Assembly (NCBI RefSeq): GCF_006546985.1
Contig: NZ_VATK01000004.1
Coordinates: 1-64,000 of the forward strand
Origin: Bacillus sp. 03113
GTDB lineage: Bacteria > Bacillota > Bacilli > Bacillales > Cytobacillaceae
Length of the DNA stretch: 64,000 nt
Direction of reading: 5' to 3'
Shown here: piece after piece, positions 27,939 through 37,847 of the stretch
How positions within the stretch are numbered: position 1 is the stretch's first letter
How the letters are laid out: each line of letters opens with the position of its first letter
Made by a program: the position numbers and the translations under genes
The notes under the pieces: model-generated
What the model was told of the DNA's origin: nothing
Databases searched by the model: none
The model's input: the letters and a program-made list of their open reading frames with translations, nothing else

Positions 27939-28682
27939 TTATTCGCGTTGATTTTCAAATTCCTTTAACCATCTCTTTTGCTCGTCACTTAATGGATATA
28001 GTTCTAATAGATCAGGACGTCTATGATAGGTTCGCTTTAACGACTCTTTCTTTCTCCATTCCTCGATTACTGAATGATTCCCAGATAGTAAAGCATCTGG
28101 CACCTTCATTCCTCGGAAATCAGCAGGACGTGTATAGTGTGGATGCTCAAGTAAACCAGTACTAAAGGAATCCTGTTTATGCGATTCTTCATTTCCTAAA
28201 ACCTCAGGAAGCAATCTAACCACGCTATCAATGATAACCATGGCACCGAGCTCTCCTCCTGTTAATACATAATCACCAATCGAAATTTCATCCGTAATGA
28301 GATGCTCTCGAATTCTTTCATCATATCCTTCATAATGACCGCATACAAAGATCAGATGCTCGTTTGATGATAGTTCTTCTGCTTTTTTTTGTGAAAATCT
28401 TTCTCCTTGTGGGCATAGAAGAATAATGCGGGGATGAGACGTTTTTGATTTATCCTGTAAATCATGGACTGCATCAAAAATAGGCTGCGGCTTTAATACC
28501 ATTCCTGCCCCGCCTCCATAAGGGTAATCATCAACAGTCTGGTGCTTATTATCTGAGTATCCGCGAAAGTTGACAATATTATATTGAACAGCATTTTTAT
28601 CCGCTGCTTTTTTTAATATAGAGTGATTTAATACTCCTGCAAACATTTCCGGAAATAGTGTAAGAACATCAATTTTCATCAT
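27939..28682 (-). CDS. trmD: tRNA (guanine-37-N1) methyltransferase TrmD
   Basis: TrmD methylates G37 of tRNAs and prevents frameshifting. The 247-residue protein has the SPOUT knot motifs [28 protein letters not shown] and [15 protein letters not shown]. The frame starts ATG-ATG overlapping the rimM stop; either Met may be used. Order rimM-trmD-rplS is the usual one. Confidence 0.98.
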   Translation of the reverse strand: MMKIDVLTLFPEMFAGVLNHSILKKAADKNAVQYNIVNFRGYSDNKHQTVDDYPYGGGAGMVLKPQPIFDAVHDLQDKSKTSHPRIILLCPQGERFSQKKAEELSSNEHLIFVCGHYEGYDERIREHLITDEISIGDYVLTGGELGAMVIIDSVVRLLPEVLGNEESHKQDSFSTGLLEHPHYTRPADFRGMKVPDALLSGNHSVIEEWRKKESLKRTYHRRPDLLELYPLSDEQKRWLKEFENQRE

Positions 28683-29206
28683 GATAGCAGCCCTTCAATC
28701 GGATCAATAAGGATTACTTTATCTTTTACATCTATTTTTTTTACCACATCTTCAATATACGGAATTAATATTTCTTTACCGCCAGCACCTTTTATTACCC
28801 AAACATCATTAGCCCCTGGTGTTAATATTTCAATGATCTTTCCAAGTTCTTCTCCATCCATTGTATAAACTGCACAGCCTATAATTTCATGAAAATAGAA
28901 TTCATTCTCTTCAAGCTCGTCAAGCATATTTTCAGGGATTTTAAGTATACCGCCCTTCATCCTTTCAACAACATTTAAATCTTCAAAGCCTTCAAATGTT
29001 AACAGGTCGAAGGATTTATGTGTACGATGCGATTTAACAACTAGCTGTAACGGATTGCTTTCATTGCCTATAAATAAATATAAGGGATTTCCAATTTTGT
29101 AGCGTTTTTCGGCAAAGTCCGTCTTTGATATGACCCTTACCTCACCTTTTATTCCGTGTGTATTAACAATTTTCCCTACATTAAACCATCTTTCCATGTT
29201 TTTCAT
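28679..29206 (-). CDS. rimM: 16S rRNA processing protein RimM
   Basis: RimM assists maturation of the 30S head and binds S19. The 175-residue protein has the N-terminal RimM barrel ([16 protein letters not shown]) and the C-terminal PRC barrel ([15 protein letters not shown], then NDVWVIKG and IPYIEDVV). Two starts are possible, 29206 and 29197; GAGGTGAG is rather close to the first and comfortable for the second. Confidence 0.96.
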   Translation of the reverse strand: MKNMERWFNVGKIVNTHGIKGEVRVISKTDFAEKRYKIGNPLYLFIGNESNPLQLVVKSHRTHKSFDLLTFEGFEDLNVVERMKGGILKIPENMLDELEENEFYFHEIIGCAVYTMDGEELGKIIEILTPGANDVWVIKGAGGKEILIPYIEDVVKKIDVKDKVILIDPIEGLLS

Positions 29207-29213
29207 CTCACCT

Positions 29214-29600
29214 CTAACGGATTTCCACGACGATTCCGTCTTTTATGACAATTGTTTTTGAACTCTCGACATCCTCCCACAAGTCTCCTAGTGATATTTC
29301 CACAATGCCTTGAAGTTCCTTTTCCTTTAATTCACTGCCTATAGGTAGCATATGTAATTGTTCGATCTGAAAATCTAATAATTTGCTTTTTTCCTGTCTC
29401 ATCCCTATTTCTTTTTCAAAGTGCTTTAATAAATTAGAAGAGGGGATTTTTTTCATTTTTTCCAGCCGTTTAAGTTCAAAGCGGAGCTGGTCGCATTCTT
29501 TTTGCATTTGGATCTTATTGTACTCATATTTCTCTAAAAGCTCCTGCTTACTCTTTTCAGTTAATACTTGTTTGACAATCACTGTCTGAAGTATTTTCAT
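29214..29600 (-). CDS. ylqD: YlqD family protein, function unknown
   Basis: A 128-residue protein in the standard ylqD position between khpA and rimM. It begins [19 protein letters not shown], has a central charged coiled coil (about 25-80) and a small beta-rich C-terminus ([26 protein letters not shown]). No enzymatic motif, signal peptide or membrane segment is visible. Confidence 0.85.
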   Translation of the reverse strand: MKILQTVIVKQVLTEKSKQELLEKYEYNKIQMQKECDQLRFELKRLEKMKKIPSSNLLKHFEKEIGMRQEKSKLLDFQIEQLHMLPIGSELKEKELQGIVEISLGDLWEDVESSKTIVIKDGIVVEIR

Positions 29601-29663
29601 ATAAGCGTCCCTCCAAACAATTCTTCCCCAATAATTGAAAGGAAAAGCTCAAATCTTTTCTTG

Positions 29664-29689
29664 TAAAAAAAGGAGGGTTTCCCCTCCTT
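29664..29689 (-). terminator. Rho-independent terminator after rpsP-khpA
   Basis: AAGGAGGG and CCCTCCTT pair around GAAA on the minus strand and are followed by seven T. It lies beyond the MITE-like element inserted after khpA. Confidence 0.85.
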
Positions 29690-29726
29690 CTCTAAGACGT
29701 TTTTCAAACAATCCTTTCTTTCTAAT

Positions 29727-29901
29727 AGGCTCTGTTAAATTTCAGTGTTGATTTATAACCGTCAGGAAATTCACTCGCTTTCCGCGGACGAACTGGCAAG
29801 CCTCCTCGCTCGTACCTCACTGCGGGGTCTTTCCAACCCGTTTTTCCGCAGGAGTCTCGCAAATTTCCTTCCAAAATCAACATTATCGTTTAACAAAGCC
29901 T
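29727..29901. mobile_element. MITE-like palindromic element, family B
   Basis: A 175-bp noncoding palindrome with terminal inverted repeats AGGCTCTGTTAAA and TTTAACAAAGCCT (one mismatch), inner pairs GTTGATTT/AAATCAAC and GGAAATTT-type arms, and direct repeats TCTAAT at 29721-29726 and 29902-29907. Its core on the minus strand (GACTCCTGCGGAA, GACCCCGCAG, GCGAGGAGGCTTG, CGTCCGCGGAAAGCGAG) is the same series of blocks as in family A, although the outer stems differ. It fills most of the 338-bp khpA-ylqD gap; no gene is seen in the rest. Confidence 0.7.
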
Positions 29902-29938
29902 TCTAATAAAAAGAAGAATAATGCTTGAAATTTATTCA

Positions 29939-30169
29939 CTAATTTATTTCTAAATAAACCGTCTCTGACTTTGAAGCACCTGCCGCATACACAACAGTTC
30001 GAATCGCTTTTGCAACGCGCCCTTGCTTTCCAATTACTTTGCCCATGTCACTCTTGTTGACAGAAAGCTTATAGGTAACGCGATCTTTCTCTTCAAGAAT
30101 TGTTACCTGAACATCATCAGGAAAATCTACAAGGGGCTTCACAATCGTTTCGATAAGCTCTTTCATCAC
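29939..30169 (-). CDS. khpA: KH-domain RNA-binding protein KhpA (YlqC)
   Basis: A 76-residue single KH domain with the GxxG loop in MGKVIGKQGRVAKAIRTVV. KhpA partners with KhpB (Jag) in Gram-positive RNA regulation and cell elongation. It follows rpsP by 9 bp. Two adjacent Met codons could be the start. Confidence 0.93.
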   Translation of the reverse strand: MMKELIETIVKPLVDFPDDVQVTILEEKDRVTYKLSVNKSDMGKVIGKQGRVAKAIRTVVYAAGASKSETVYLEIN

Positions 30170-30178
30170 TAATGGATA

Positions 30179-30520
<342 letters not shown>

Positions 30521-30566
30521 GTGTTTTTTCTTGTCACTTGTTTTTTTAAATATTTACCAAAATTTA

Positions 30567-30580
30567 ATGGGGTTACCCAT
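30567..30580 (-). terminator. Small hairpin after ffh
   Basis: ATGGG and CCCAT pair around TAAC, followed by TAAATTTT on the minus strand, 11 bp after the ffh stop. The stem is short, so termination may be weak. Confidence 0.4.
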
Positions 30581-30591
30581 GAAAAAACAGA

Positions 30592-31944
30592 TTAGAAAGG
30601 GTTAAAAGGAAGCTTAAATCCGCCTCTTTTCTTCCCTTTTTGTCCCATGTTAGACATTTGCTTCATCATTTTCTTCATGTCTTCGAATTGCTTTAATAAA
30701 CGATTTACTTCAGGAACAGTTCTACCGCTCCCTTTCGCAATACGCTTTCGGCGACTAGCATTTATGATTTCAGGCTGAGCTTTTTCTTTGCTGGTCATGG
30801 ATTTAATAATCGCTTCAACATGTGCTATTTGTTTTTCATCTATCTGAAGATTATTAAGCCCTTTTATTTTATTTGCACCCGGCATCATCTTCAATAACTC
30901 ATCGAGCGGACCCATTTTCCTAACTTGACTCAATTGCTCTAAAAAATCATCGAAAGTAAAAGTTGCATTTCGCAGCTTTGCTTCTAATGCTTTAGCTTGT
31001 TCTTCATCAACATTAGCTTGAGCCTTTTCAATTAATGTTAGAACATCGCCCATCCCAAGTATTCTTGAAGCCATCCGTTCTGGATGGAACGCCTCAAGAG
31101 CATCCATTTTTTCTCCGAGACCGACAAATTTAATAGGTGTGTTCGTTACGGATCGAATGGAAAGCGCAGCTCCACCTCTCGTATCTCCATCAAGCTTAGT
31201 AAGAACAACTCCTGTTAAACCAAGCTGTTCATTAAAGCTTTGTGCTACATTCACAGCATCCTGACCCGTCATTGCGTCTACAACTAGAAAGATTTCTTCT
31301 GGGTTTGCTAATTCCTTAATCTGTTTTAGCTCTCCCATTAAGTCTTCATCGACATGGAGTCGTCCAGCTGTATCAATTAGTACATAATCGTGATGCTGCT
31401 CCTTTGCGAAAGCAATCGCTTGCTTGGATATCTCAACTGGGCTTACTTGATCTCCTAAGGAGAAGACAGGCATGCTAAGTTGTTTTCCTAACGTTTCTAG
31501 CTGTTTGATCGCAGCAGGGCGATAAATATCTGCTGCGACGAGCATTGGATTTCGATTATATTTTTTTCTTAACAAGCTTGCAAGCTTACCAGTTGTTGTC
31601 GTTTTCCCAGCACCCTGTAGTCCGACCATCATAATAACAGTAGGCGGGCGAGAAGCTACAGCAATTTTACTTTGCTCTCCCCCCATCAGGTTTGTTAGTT
31701 CTTCTTTAACAACCTTAATAACTTGCTGGCCAGGTGTTAAGCTTTTTAATACTTCTTGTCCAACCGCTCGTTCACTTACTTTTTTAACAAATTCTTTAAC
31801 AACCTTAAAGTTAACATCCGCTTCTAGTAAGGCAAGACGAACTTCACGCATCATTTCCTTTACATCTGCTTCATTAACTTTCCCTTTGCCGCGAATTTTC
31901 TGAATCGTATTCTGAAGTCGGTCGGCTAATCCTTCAAATGCCAT
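30592..31944 (-). CDS. ffh: Signal recognition particle protein Ffh
   Basis: Ffh binds signal sequences and 4.5S/scRNA and delivers ribosomes to FtsY. The 450-residue protein has the N domain, the GTPase G1 GLQGAGKTTTTGKLA (about residues 107-121), DTAGR, TKLDG and the Met-rich M domain (SGRTVPEVNRLLKQFEDMKK, then MMKQM). It follows ylxM by 12 bp. Confidence 0.98.
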   Translation of the reverse strand: MAFEGLADRLQNTIQKIRGKGKVNEADVKEMMREVRLALLEADVNFKVVKEFVKKVSERAVGQEVLKSLTPGQQVIKVVKEELTNLMGGEQSKIAVASRPPTVIMMVGLQGAGKTTTTGKLASLLRKKYNRNPMLVAADIYRPAAIKQLETLGKQLSMPVFSLGDQVSPVEISKQAIAFAKEQHHDYVLIDTAGRLHVDEDLMGELKQIKELANPEEIFLVVDAMTGQDAVNVAQSFNEQLGLTGVVLTKLDGDTRGGAALSIRSVTNTPIKFVGLGEKMDALEAFHPERMASRILGMGDVLTLIEKAQANVDEEQAKALEAKLRNATFTFDDFLEQLSQVRKMGPLDELLKMMPGANKIKGLNNLQIDEKQIAHVEAIIKSMTSKEKAQPEIINASRRKRIAKGSGRTVPEVNRLLKQFEDMKKMMKQMSNMGQKGKKRGGFKLPFNPF

Positions 31945-31956
31945 AAACGCCGCCTC

Positions 31957-32292
31957 CTAATCTAATTTCTCAAGCTCTGCAATAGCATCAAATAAAAAAT
32001 CTGCCAATGGAGAGTCTTCGTTCTGTAATCTTTCCTTGATCTTGGCAATCAGCTGGCTTTGCTTTTGAAATTTTTTTAATAACGCAAGCTTTTCTTCGTA
32101 TTCCTCAAGCATGTTTTCTGTTCTCTTGATATTGTCATACACCGCTTGACGGCTCACATCATATTCTTCAGCAATCTCTCCGAGAGAAAAATCATCTAAA
32201 TAATAAAGAGACATATAGCTTCTCTGCTTCGGTGTTAACAACGACTGATAGAAATCATAAAGATAATTCATACGCGTTGTTTTTTCAAGCAT
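31957..32292 (-). CDS. ylxM: YlxM, sigma-70 region 4-like SRP-associated protein
   Basis: A 111-residue helical protein with a helix-turn-helix similar to sigma region 4 ([20 protein letters not shown]). In streptococci YlxM binds the SRP and modulates its GTPases. GGGGG lies 8 nt upstream of the ATG. It heads the ylxM-ffh unit; in B. subtilis ftsY lies directly upstream, whereas here about 16 kb separate them. Confidence 0.93.
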   Translation of the reverse strand: MLEKTTRMNYLYDFYQSLLTPKQRSYMSLYYLDDFSLGEIAEEYDVSRQAVYDNIKRTENMLEEYEEKLALLKKFQKQSQLIAKIKERLQNEDSPLADFLFDAIAELEKLD

Positions 32293-32335
32293 CGATCTTT
32301 ACCCCCATGTTAAGTGAAAAGCCTTTACAATGGAT

Positions 32336-32364
32336 AGTTTACACAGAAATCCTTAGCATGTCAA
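32336..32364 (-). promoter_or_regulatory. Sigma-A promoter of ylxM-ffh
   Basis: TTGACA, a 17-bp spacer and TAAACT on the minus strand, about 45 bp before ylxM. Because this promoter is strong, the inserted upstream region need not have affected ffh expression. Confidence 0.7.
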
Positions 32365-32437
32365 GGTTTGAACGACTCTAATCCAATGACATAACAAAAC
32401 ATTGACTGGTTATTTCAAGATATTCCTTCCGCTTTTC

Positions 32438-35209
32438 TTAGGAATCCTTTCTTTTTTTTGCAAGCAGCAAGCGTTCAAGATTCTCTTCTCGATTTGAAGA
32501 TTGTGATACCTTTGACTGAGATAAGTTTTTTCTTGCGGTTTTTTCATTTGTTAACGTATTTGCTTTTGCCGTATTTTTCTCATCATGCTGTTCAATTATT
32601 TTATCTGCTTTTAGATGATCTTCTTTTCGTTTTACATGCCTATGAACAGACAGGCTTTTTGCTTGTCCCTTTGAGTGGATTTGTCTAACCCTCCATTTTC
32701 CTATCCCAAAGCGGCGAATTGCAATTTCTGCAAATAAGAAAAGAAAGGCTGCACAGATTAGCCAATTGCTAATATCCTGTTTATGAAAAGCATTTTCTCT
32801 TAATGGACGAAAGACTTGTTTTTCACTCGTAAGCTCTTCACCTGATGAAAGCTTTACCCATTTTTTCAGCATTTCTTTATTTTCACCGTTCTGTAAATAT
32901 TCTTCTGAATAAGGAATCGTGAATCCTGATTGATACACAGTGGATTGCCCATTTTCCATGGTCTTCTTAATACTTACAAAATAAGTTCCTGGCTTATTAT
33001 TTATGTCTAATTCGTATTGACCAGGTGCAACTAATTTAGAGGATGTATTTACATTCTTGCCTTCCTCGGATATAACTGTCATGTCCAAGGGCAAGCTAAT
33101 TTGTTCATCCGTTTGAATGGATAATACTCTTTTCCCGTTTTGTTTTTCAACAGAAATGCGGTAAGGCTCTTGATCATATTGCGGCAGGCTTCTTGTTACC
33201 ATTTCATTAATAAACGTCGACCAATGACTCCATCTGGCCCAATCTCCAGACCATGCTCCATACAAATCGGATGTAAAAGCTATCCCTTTTCCGATTCCAT
33301 ATTGCCATTCAGCAAAAATCGGATCCTTCTTTTCACTGCTGATGGATACACTTGCTTGAGGCTTTGGAGTCGTTGCTACATAAGCATTCATTTGCGGGAT
33401 ACCATCCTGGAAGAGCTTCCCCCACTCATATGGATTTTGAATGACAGGGAAAAAAGGCTGATCCTCAATATAGGTTCGTGAGGCCATTACCGTTTCTCTT
33501 GAGAGAATACTCGGAATAACAGAAGCATCTGTTACATCATAATATCTTCCCGATCCAACCTCAGCAAGCTCCTCAAGAAGCCTTCGATCAGCATCCATAC
33601 CAATGGAAACAGTAGATAATGTTATTTTATCTTCTTTTCCATCTTCAATTAGATCCTCATAGTTTGAATTTGTTGCAGATTGTCCGTCCGTAAGCAAAAT
33701 AATATGCTTTCTTTGTACATTCAAACCATCAAGCAGCTCATACGCCTTGTCTAAAGAAGAATAAATTTCTGTTCCACCTCCAGGTGATATGGAACGGATC
33801 TTCTTCATCACTTTCGTTTTTTCTTTAAGGGGGTCTGGTTCTACAATCACCCAAGGACGATCGTCAAAAGCAATAACACCAAGAGTATCTTCCTCACGCA
33901 ATAGATCGACTGATCTCGCAGCTGCTTCTTTTGCCCAAATAAGCTTATTCCCGCTCATACTCCCAGATCGATCAAGAACGATGATTAAACCAAGGGAAGG
34001 CAGCTCCTTCTTTCCTTTTATCTCCATATCTACAGGTAAAATTCTTTCAATTGGTGTTTTAAAATAGCCCCCTAAACCGAAGCTGTCTTGACCACCTGCC
34101 ATAATAAAACCGACACCAAAATCTTTAACGGCCTTCTCCATGATATTCATTTGATCGTCTGTAATGGATGTTCCAGGGACATTATTAAATAATATAGTTT
34201 GATAGGATAGATATCCTGTTAAAGCAGTAGGCAGCTTTTCTGGAGTATATAGGTCCGTAAGAAAGCCTGCTTCATCTAAAATAGATTTAATTCTTGGATC
34301 ATCATCTTGTTGGACAAGTAAGATCTTAGGAGTCCCTTTCACATTTGTAATCGTCTGAAGTGTATTGTTTTCACTATATGCATCCTGATTTGTAATGATC
34401 TCTCCTTGGAATTGAATCAAGCCAGTTTCATCTACTATGTGGGAAAAGGAAAACATATTTTGTCCTTCTTTTACATCCACTTCACTATTAATGATTTCTT
34501 TATTATTTTCTGTAATACGGACAGTTGCTTTTTGAGCTATATTGCTGTTTATTTTCAGCTGAATATTAGCATTTTCTCCTTTATATAACGCAGGCGGTAC
34601 GGAAAGCTCTGTTATGGCCATATCTATCTGTTTCCGTTTTTTCACAGGATACGTATCCAATTCAATTCGCTGGTTCTTTAATAATTTTATGGCGCTCGTT
34701 CCCTCACCAATCGTTTCATTTCCATCTGTTAGCAGGACAATTCTCCCGCTAGATTGATTCGGAAATAGTGCAGAGGCAAATTGAATGGCAGATTCAACAT
34801 CTGTTTCGTTTCTCCCTACTACATTTTCAAATCTCCCAATCATTCCACGATCTGATGCTAATGACTGGTAAACGACAGCATTTTCTCCAAAAGTAACGAT
34901 CCCATATGGATCCTTTTCATTTTTGTATGCAATGCTTTTTTCAATCCATTTATAAATTTCCTCCTCTGTTCCTTTTAAGCTTGCAGAATGGTCAACAAGA
35001 AAGATAACAGGAACCTCTTTAATAGGAGATAATATTTGTGGAACTGTTAAAGAAAATATTAAACATGATAATACTAGAGATCGAAGAAGAACAATAAGAT
35101 AAGTTTCAAGCGAGCTCTTTTGAGTTCTTTTTTTCAAAAAGAAAAAAATAGAAATCAATGCAGGTATAAATAAAAGGAGGAGATACGGAAATTCAAACTC
35201 AATATCCAC
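32438..35209 (-). CDS. Large membrane-anchored protein with two VWA domains and a glutamine-amidotransferase-like domain
   Basis: A 923-residue protein of the BatA/BatB-like type. Seen in order: two N-terminal membrane segments (about 9-23 and 37-58), a first von Willebrand A domain with the metal-site motif LVDHSAS (Asp about 73), a beta-rich region, a GATase1-like fold (KILLVQQDDDPRIKSIL to GFIMAGGQDSFGLGG, about 295-385), a second VWA domain with VLDRSGSMSG (Asp about 413) and a C-terminal membrane segment followed by a basic tail. The GTG at 35209 has GGGAGGTG upstream and overlaps the previous gene by 11 bp. It is the last gene of the operon. Function unknown; the domains suggest a protein-binding or remodelling role at the membrane. 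Confidence 0.85.
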   Translation of the reverse strand: MDIEFEFPYLLLLFIPALISIFFFLKKRTQKSSLETYLIVLLRSLVLSCLIFSLTVPQILSPIKEVPVIFLVDHSASLKGTEEEIYKWIEKSIAYKNEKDPYGIVTFGENAVVYQSLASDRGMIGRFENVVGRNETDVESAIQFASALFPNQSSGRIVLLTDGNETIGEGTSAIKLLKNQRIELDTYPVKKRKQIDMAITELSVPPALYKGENANIQLKINSNIAQKATVRITENNKEIINSEVDVKEGQNMFSFSHIVDETGLIQFQGEIITNQDAYSENNTLQTITNVKGTPKILLVQQDDDPRIKSILDEAGFLTDLYTPEKLPTALTGYLSYQTILFNNVPGTSITDDQMNIMEKAVKDFGVGFIMAGGQDSFGLGGYFKTPIERILPVDMEIKGKKELPSLGLIIVLDRSGSMSGNKLIWAKEAAARSVDLLREEDTLGVIAFDDRPWVIVEPDPLKEKTKVMKKIRSISPGGGTEIYSSLDKAYELLDGLNVQRKHIILLTDGQSATNSNYEDLIEDGKEDKITLSTVSIGMDADRRLLEELAEVGSGRYYDVTDASVIPSILSRETVMASRTYIEDQPFFPVIQNPYEWGKLFQDGIPQMNAYVATTPKPQASVSISSEKKDPIFAEWQYGIGKGIAFTSDLYGAWSGDWARWSHWSTFINEMVTRSLPQYDQEPYRISVEKQNGKRVLSIQTDEQISLPLDMTVISEEGKNVNTSSKLVAPGQYELDINNKPGTYFVSIKKTMENGQSTVYQSGFTIPYSEEYLQNGENKEMLKKWVKLSSGEELTSEKQVFRPLRENAFHKQDISNWLICAAFLFLFAEIAIRRFGIGKWRVRQIHSKGQAKSLSVHRHVKRKEDHLKADKIIEQHDEKNTAKANTLTNEKTARKNLSQSKVSQSSNREENLERLLLAKKRKDS

Positions 35210-36971
35210 GTCGATACACCTCCCATTCAATGAATAATAAAATTAATGCTAGACTGGCTAACCAGATCCAGATAAAATCTGTTTGTTTTTGAACAAGATT
35301 TTTTTCTTGTTGCTTCTGATCATTGAGATGGAAAGAAGGTTTTACATCAATATTTTTTTCTCGTTCATCTAAGCTTACGGAAAAATATCTTACCTGGTCA
35401 TTCGAGACTGCTTGATATAATCCTGGTTTTAAAGGAGCTGTAAAATTCTCTTTCTCAGAATGATATGAGTCAATTAAACTTCCTTCATGATCAAAAATTT
35501 CCCAATTCGTAGAAGCAGAGTCTAAATTTAGCCATTTTTTCTCCCCAGGTTCAAAGTTTCCTAGGAAATCTGAACGTTCCGATAACCATTGAAAGCTATT
35601 GTATAAAAAAATCGGAAAGCTCGGTGAAAGCGGCCAATCTGTTTGTTCAACCGAAAAATTAACAACGATCACTGGCTGTCCGTTAATGAATCCTTTCTGT
35701 ATTAACGGAATATTCCCGCTGTGGACAAGTGTTGTCCAATCACCTTTCATCTCCTGTGAAGCTGAATCAATGTAAATAGGTGCCAAATTTACATACTGTA
35801 ATATCGGATCCTCTTCCATCTTTAGCGGTTCCTTTAATGTTATTTTCGAAGCTTTATTCTGATTAAAAAATAACAGCGGATGCTTTAAATCCGAAGAAAT
35901 AGAAGAGCCTTCTCCTACTAAAACACCATCTGTTTCGAGGAGCTCTTGGCTATCTGATGGTAATTGAATAAGATCAGCACCTATCGTTTGTAAAGCTCTT
36001 GTGACGAATGGGTTCGTGTTTTGAAGTGTATATAATTTTGATGCCTTTTCTTGGTAAAGGGCAATTTGATGATTATCTGCTTCGTATGGATCTTTTGCCT
36101 TAATCGTCAATTCATAATAAGGTTCTTTCATTAACGTTGGAATATGCACAAATTGTTTTTCATGTGCTTTAAGGGTGACAACTTTTTCAAATAGTATATT
36201 CTTTTGACTTATTACTTGTAATAGAACTGATTGTTCATCTACCGACTGATTTTCAATCATGGCAGCTCCTGAAATGACTCCCTTTTGTTCACTTACTCCA
36301 AAAGATAGTATAGAAAAATTGTCCTCCTTCTCCCCATCAGTATGTATTTCAATATATCGATTTCGAATAACAGATGAAACATCCGACTTTGATACGGAAT
36401 CAGTAAATACATGTATGCTTGTCTCTTTTCCATTTGAAAGAGAAGAAGCCATTTGCAAAGACTTATTCATGTTTTCATGACCATAAGATAAGTGAAGCTG
36501 TTCTATTTTTTTTCTGATTTTTTTGAGATCACTTTCTCCTGTTAAAATCATGTTTGGTTTTTCTGATGCTTCGATAATGGTTACTGTTTGGTTTTCTTTT
36601 AATTGATCTACCATTTCGAGCATGCTTTCCTTGCTCATCTCTAATCGACTTCGATTTTGATGGAGGGCAGACATTGAAGCAGAAGTATCTGTTATAAAGA
36701 TGATCTCCTCTCCTTTCAATCCTTCTACATGCCAAAATGGTCTAACTAATGCAAGCATAAGAAGTAATAAAGCCAAAATTTGCAGCCAAAATAATAGATT
36801 ATGCTGTAGTTTTTTCAGCCATGGAGAAGCCTGCCATTCATTTAAGACTTCCTTCCAAAGCATGTTAGATGAAATGGGGACTTGTTTATATTGCTTTCGA
36901 AAAAAATAGAAAACGATCACAGCACCAATGAAAATAGTAAATAAAAAATAGAATGGAAAAGCAAAATGCAT
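35199..36971 (-). CDS. BatA-like membrane protein with VWA domain
   Basis: A 590-residue protein with two N-terminal membrane helices (about 5-22 and 59-80), a VWA domain with the intact metal-site motif FITDTSASM (about 90-100), a beta-sandwich region, a GATase-like segment and a C-terminal membrane helix (about 566-586). The layout matches the N-terminal BatA/DUF4159-type aerotolerance proteins found beside MoxR and DUF58 genes. GAGGTG precedes the ATG. It starts 9 bp after the DUF58 gene and overlaps the next gene, so the products are likely made together. Confidence 0.85.
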   Translation of the reverse strand: MHFAFPFYFLFTIFIGAVIVFYFFRKQYKQVPISSNMLWKEVLNEWQASPWLKKLQHNLLFWLQILALLLLMLALVRPFWHVEGLKGEEIIFITDTSASMSALHQNRSRLEMSKESMLEMVDQLKENQTVTIIEASEKPNMILTGESDLKKIRKKIEQLHLSYGHENMNKSLQMASSLSNGKETSIHVFTDSVSKSDVSSVIRNRYIEIHTDGEKEDNFSILSFGVSEQKGVISGAAMIENQSVDEQSVLLQVISQKNILFEKVVTLKAHEKQFVHIPTLMKEPYYELTIKAKDPYEADNHQIALYQEKASKLYTLQNTNPFVTRALQTIGADLIQLPSDSQELLETDGVLVGEGSSISSDLKHPLLFFNQNKASKITLKEPLKMEEDPILQYVNLAPIYIDSASQEMKGDWTTLVHSGNIPLIQKGFINGQPVIVVNFSVEQTDWPLSPSFPIFLYNSFQWLSERSDFLGNFEPGEKKWLNLDSASTNWEIFDHEGSLIDSYHSEKENFTAPLKPGLYQAVSNDQVRYFSVSLDEREKNIDVKPSFHLNDQKQQEKNLVQKQTDFIWIWLASLALILLFIEWEVYRRGY

Positions 36972-36980
36972 GAAATCACC

Positions 36981-37847
36981 TCAATTCAATAAGCCTTTGG
37001 AAGGAAATTCATGAAAAAACAAATGGGATAGTTCCTTTGAGTCTTCAACTAGAAGGTAGGTAATGCCGTACTTTAAACAAAGTAGCTCAAGCTTTTTATT
37101 ATGCTGTTGAAGACGTTGCTGATAAGCTGTAATTAAATTTTGATTGACACTAACATTTACTTCCGCATTTGTTTCACTATCCTTTAGTTTTACATCTCCA
37201 GAAAAATCAGGTAAAAGTTCTTGCTGACTCATTACTTGGAGAAACCAAACATCCTGTATCCTTGAACCTACCTTTTTTAATAGACTCTCAATCTCATTTA
37301 TTTTTTCCATCCCATCAGTGATAAGAATTGATAATTGTTGATTCTTCCCTATTTTCTGTTTGGTATTTTCTGAAAAACCCTCTGTATTCATGGTTTCTGT
37401 AAGCTGAATGATTTGTTGGTATACCTTCCTGCTTTGATTGGCTCCTTGTTTCTGTATTGGGTAAGAGCTTGGAGAACTGATAGGAAAAAAAGATAGCCGA
37501 TCTTCATGATGGAGAGTGATAAAGCTTAAAGCTGCAGCTAGTTGTTTGGCCATCATCCATTTTGACTGTATAGCTCTCATTGAAGATGTTGCATCTAAAA
37601 AAATGGATACAAAAATTTCTTGTTCGTCTAAAAATCTTTTTATATAATGCTTTTGCGTTCTTCCAAATACATTCCAATCAATTTGTCTTACATCATCTCC
37701 AGGCTGATAGACACGAAAATCAGAGAACTCCAATGAAGAACCAAAAGAAGTCGATTTCCGCAGCCCTTTGTGCAAGCCCGTTTGCTTCTTTTTCACTATG
37801 AGTCTTTTCTTTTGAAGTTTACTAAGCAAGTAATGAGGCTGATTCAT
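36981..37847 (-). CDS. DUF58 domain protein
   Basis: A 288-residue soluble protein with the DUF58 signature FSDFRVYQPGDDVRQIDWNV (about 42-61) followed by a VWA-like fold with the motif FLDATSSM. DUF58 proteins are almost always encoded next to MoxR ATPases and are thought to be their targets or adaptors. The ATG overlaps the MoxR stop (ATGA), indicating translational coupling. No membrane segment is seen, unlike longer DUF58 proteins such as B. subtilis YeaD. Confidence 0.9.
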   Translation of the reverse strand: MNQPHYLLSKLQKKRLIVKKKQTGLHKGLRKSTSFGSSLEFSDFRVYQPGDDVRQIDWNVFGRTQKHYIKRFLDEQEIFVSIFLDATSSMRAIQSKWMMAKQLAAALSFITLHHEDRLSFFPISSPSSYPIQKQGANQSRKVYQQIIQLTETMNTEGFSENTKQKIGKNQQLSILITDGMEKINEIESLLKKVGSRIQDVWFLQVMSQQELLPDFSGDVKLKDSETNAEVNVSVNQNLITAYQQRLQQHNKKLELLCLKYGITYLLVEDSKELSHLFFHEFPSKGLLN

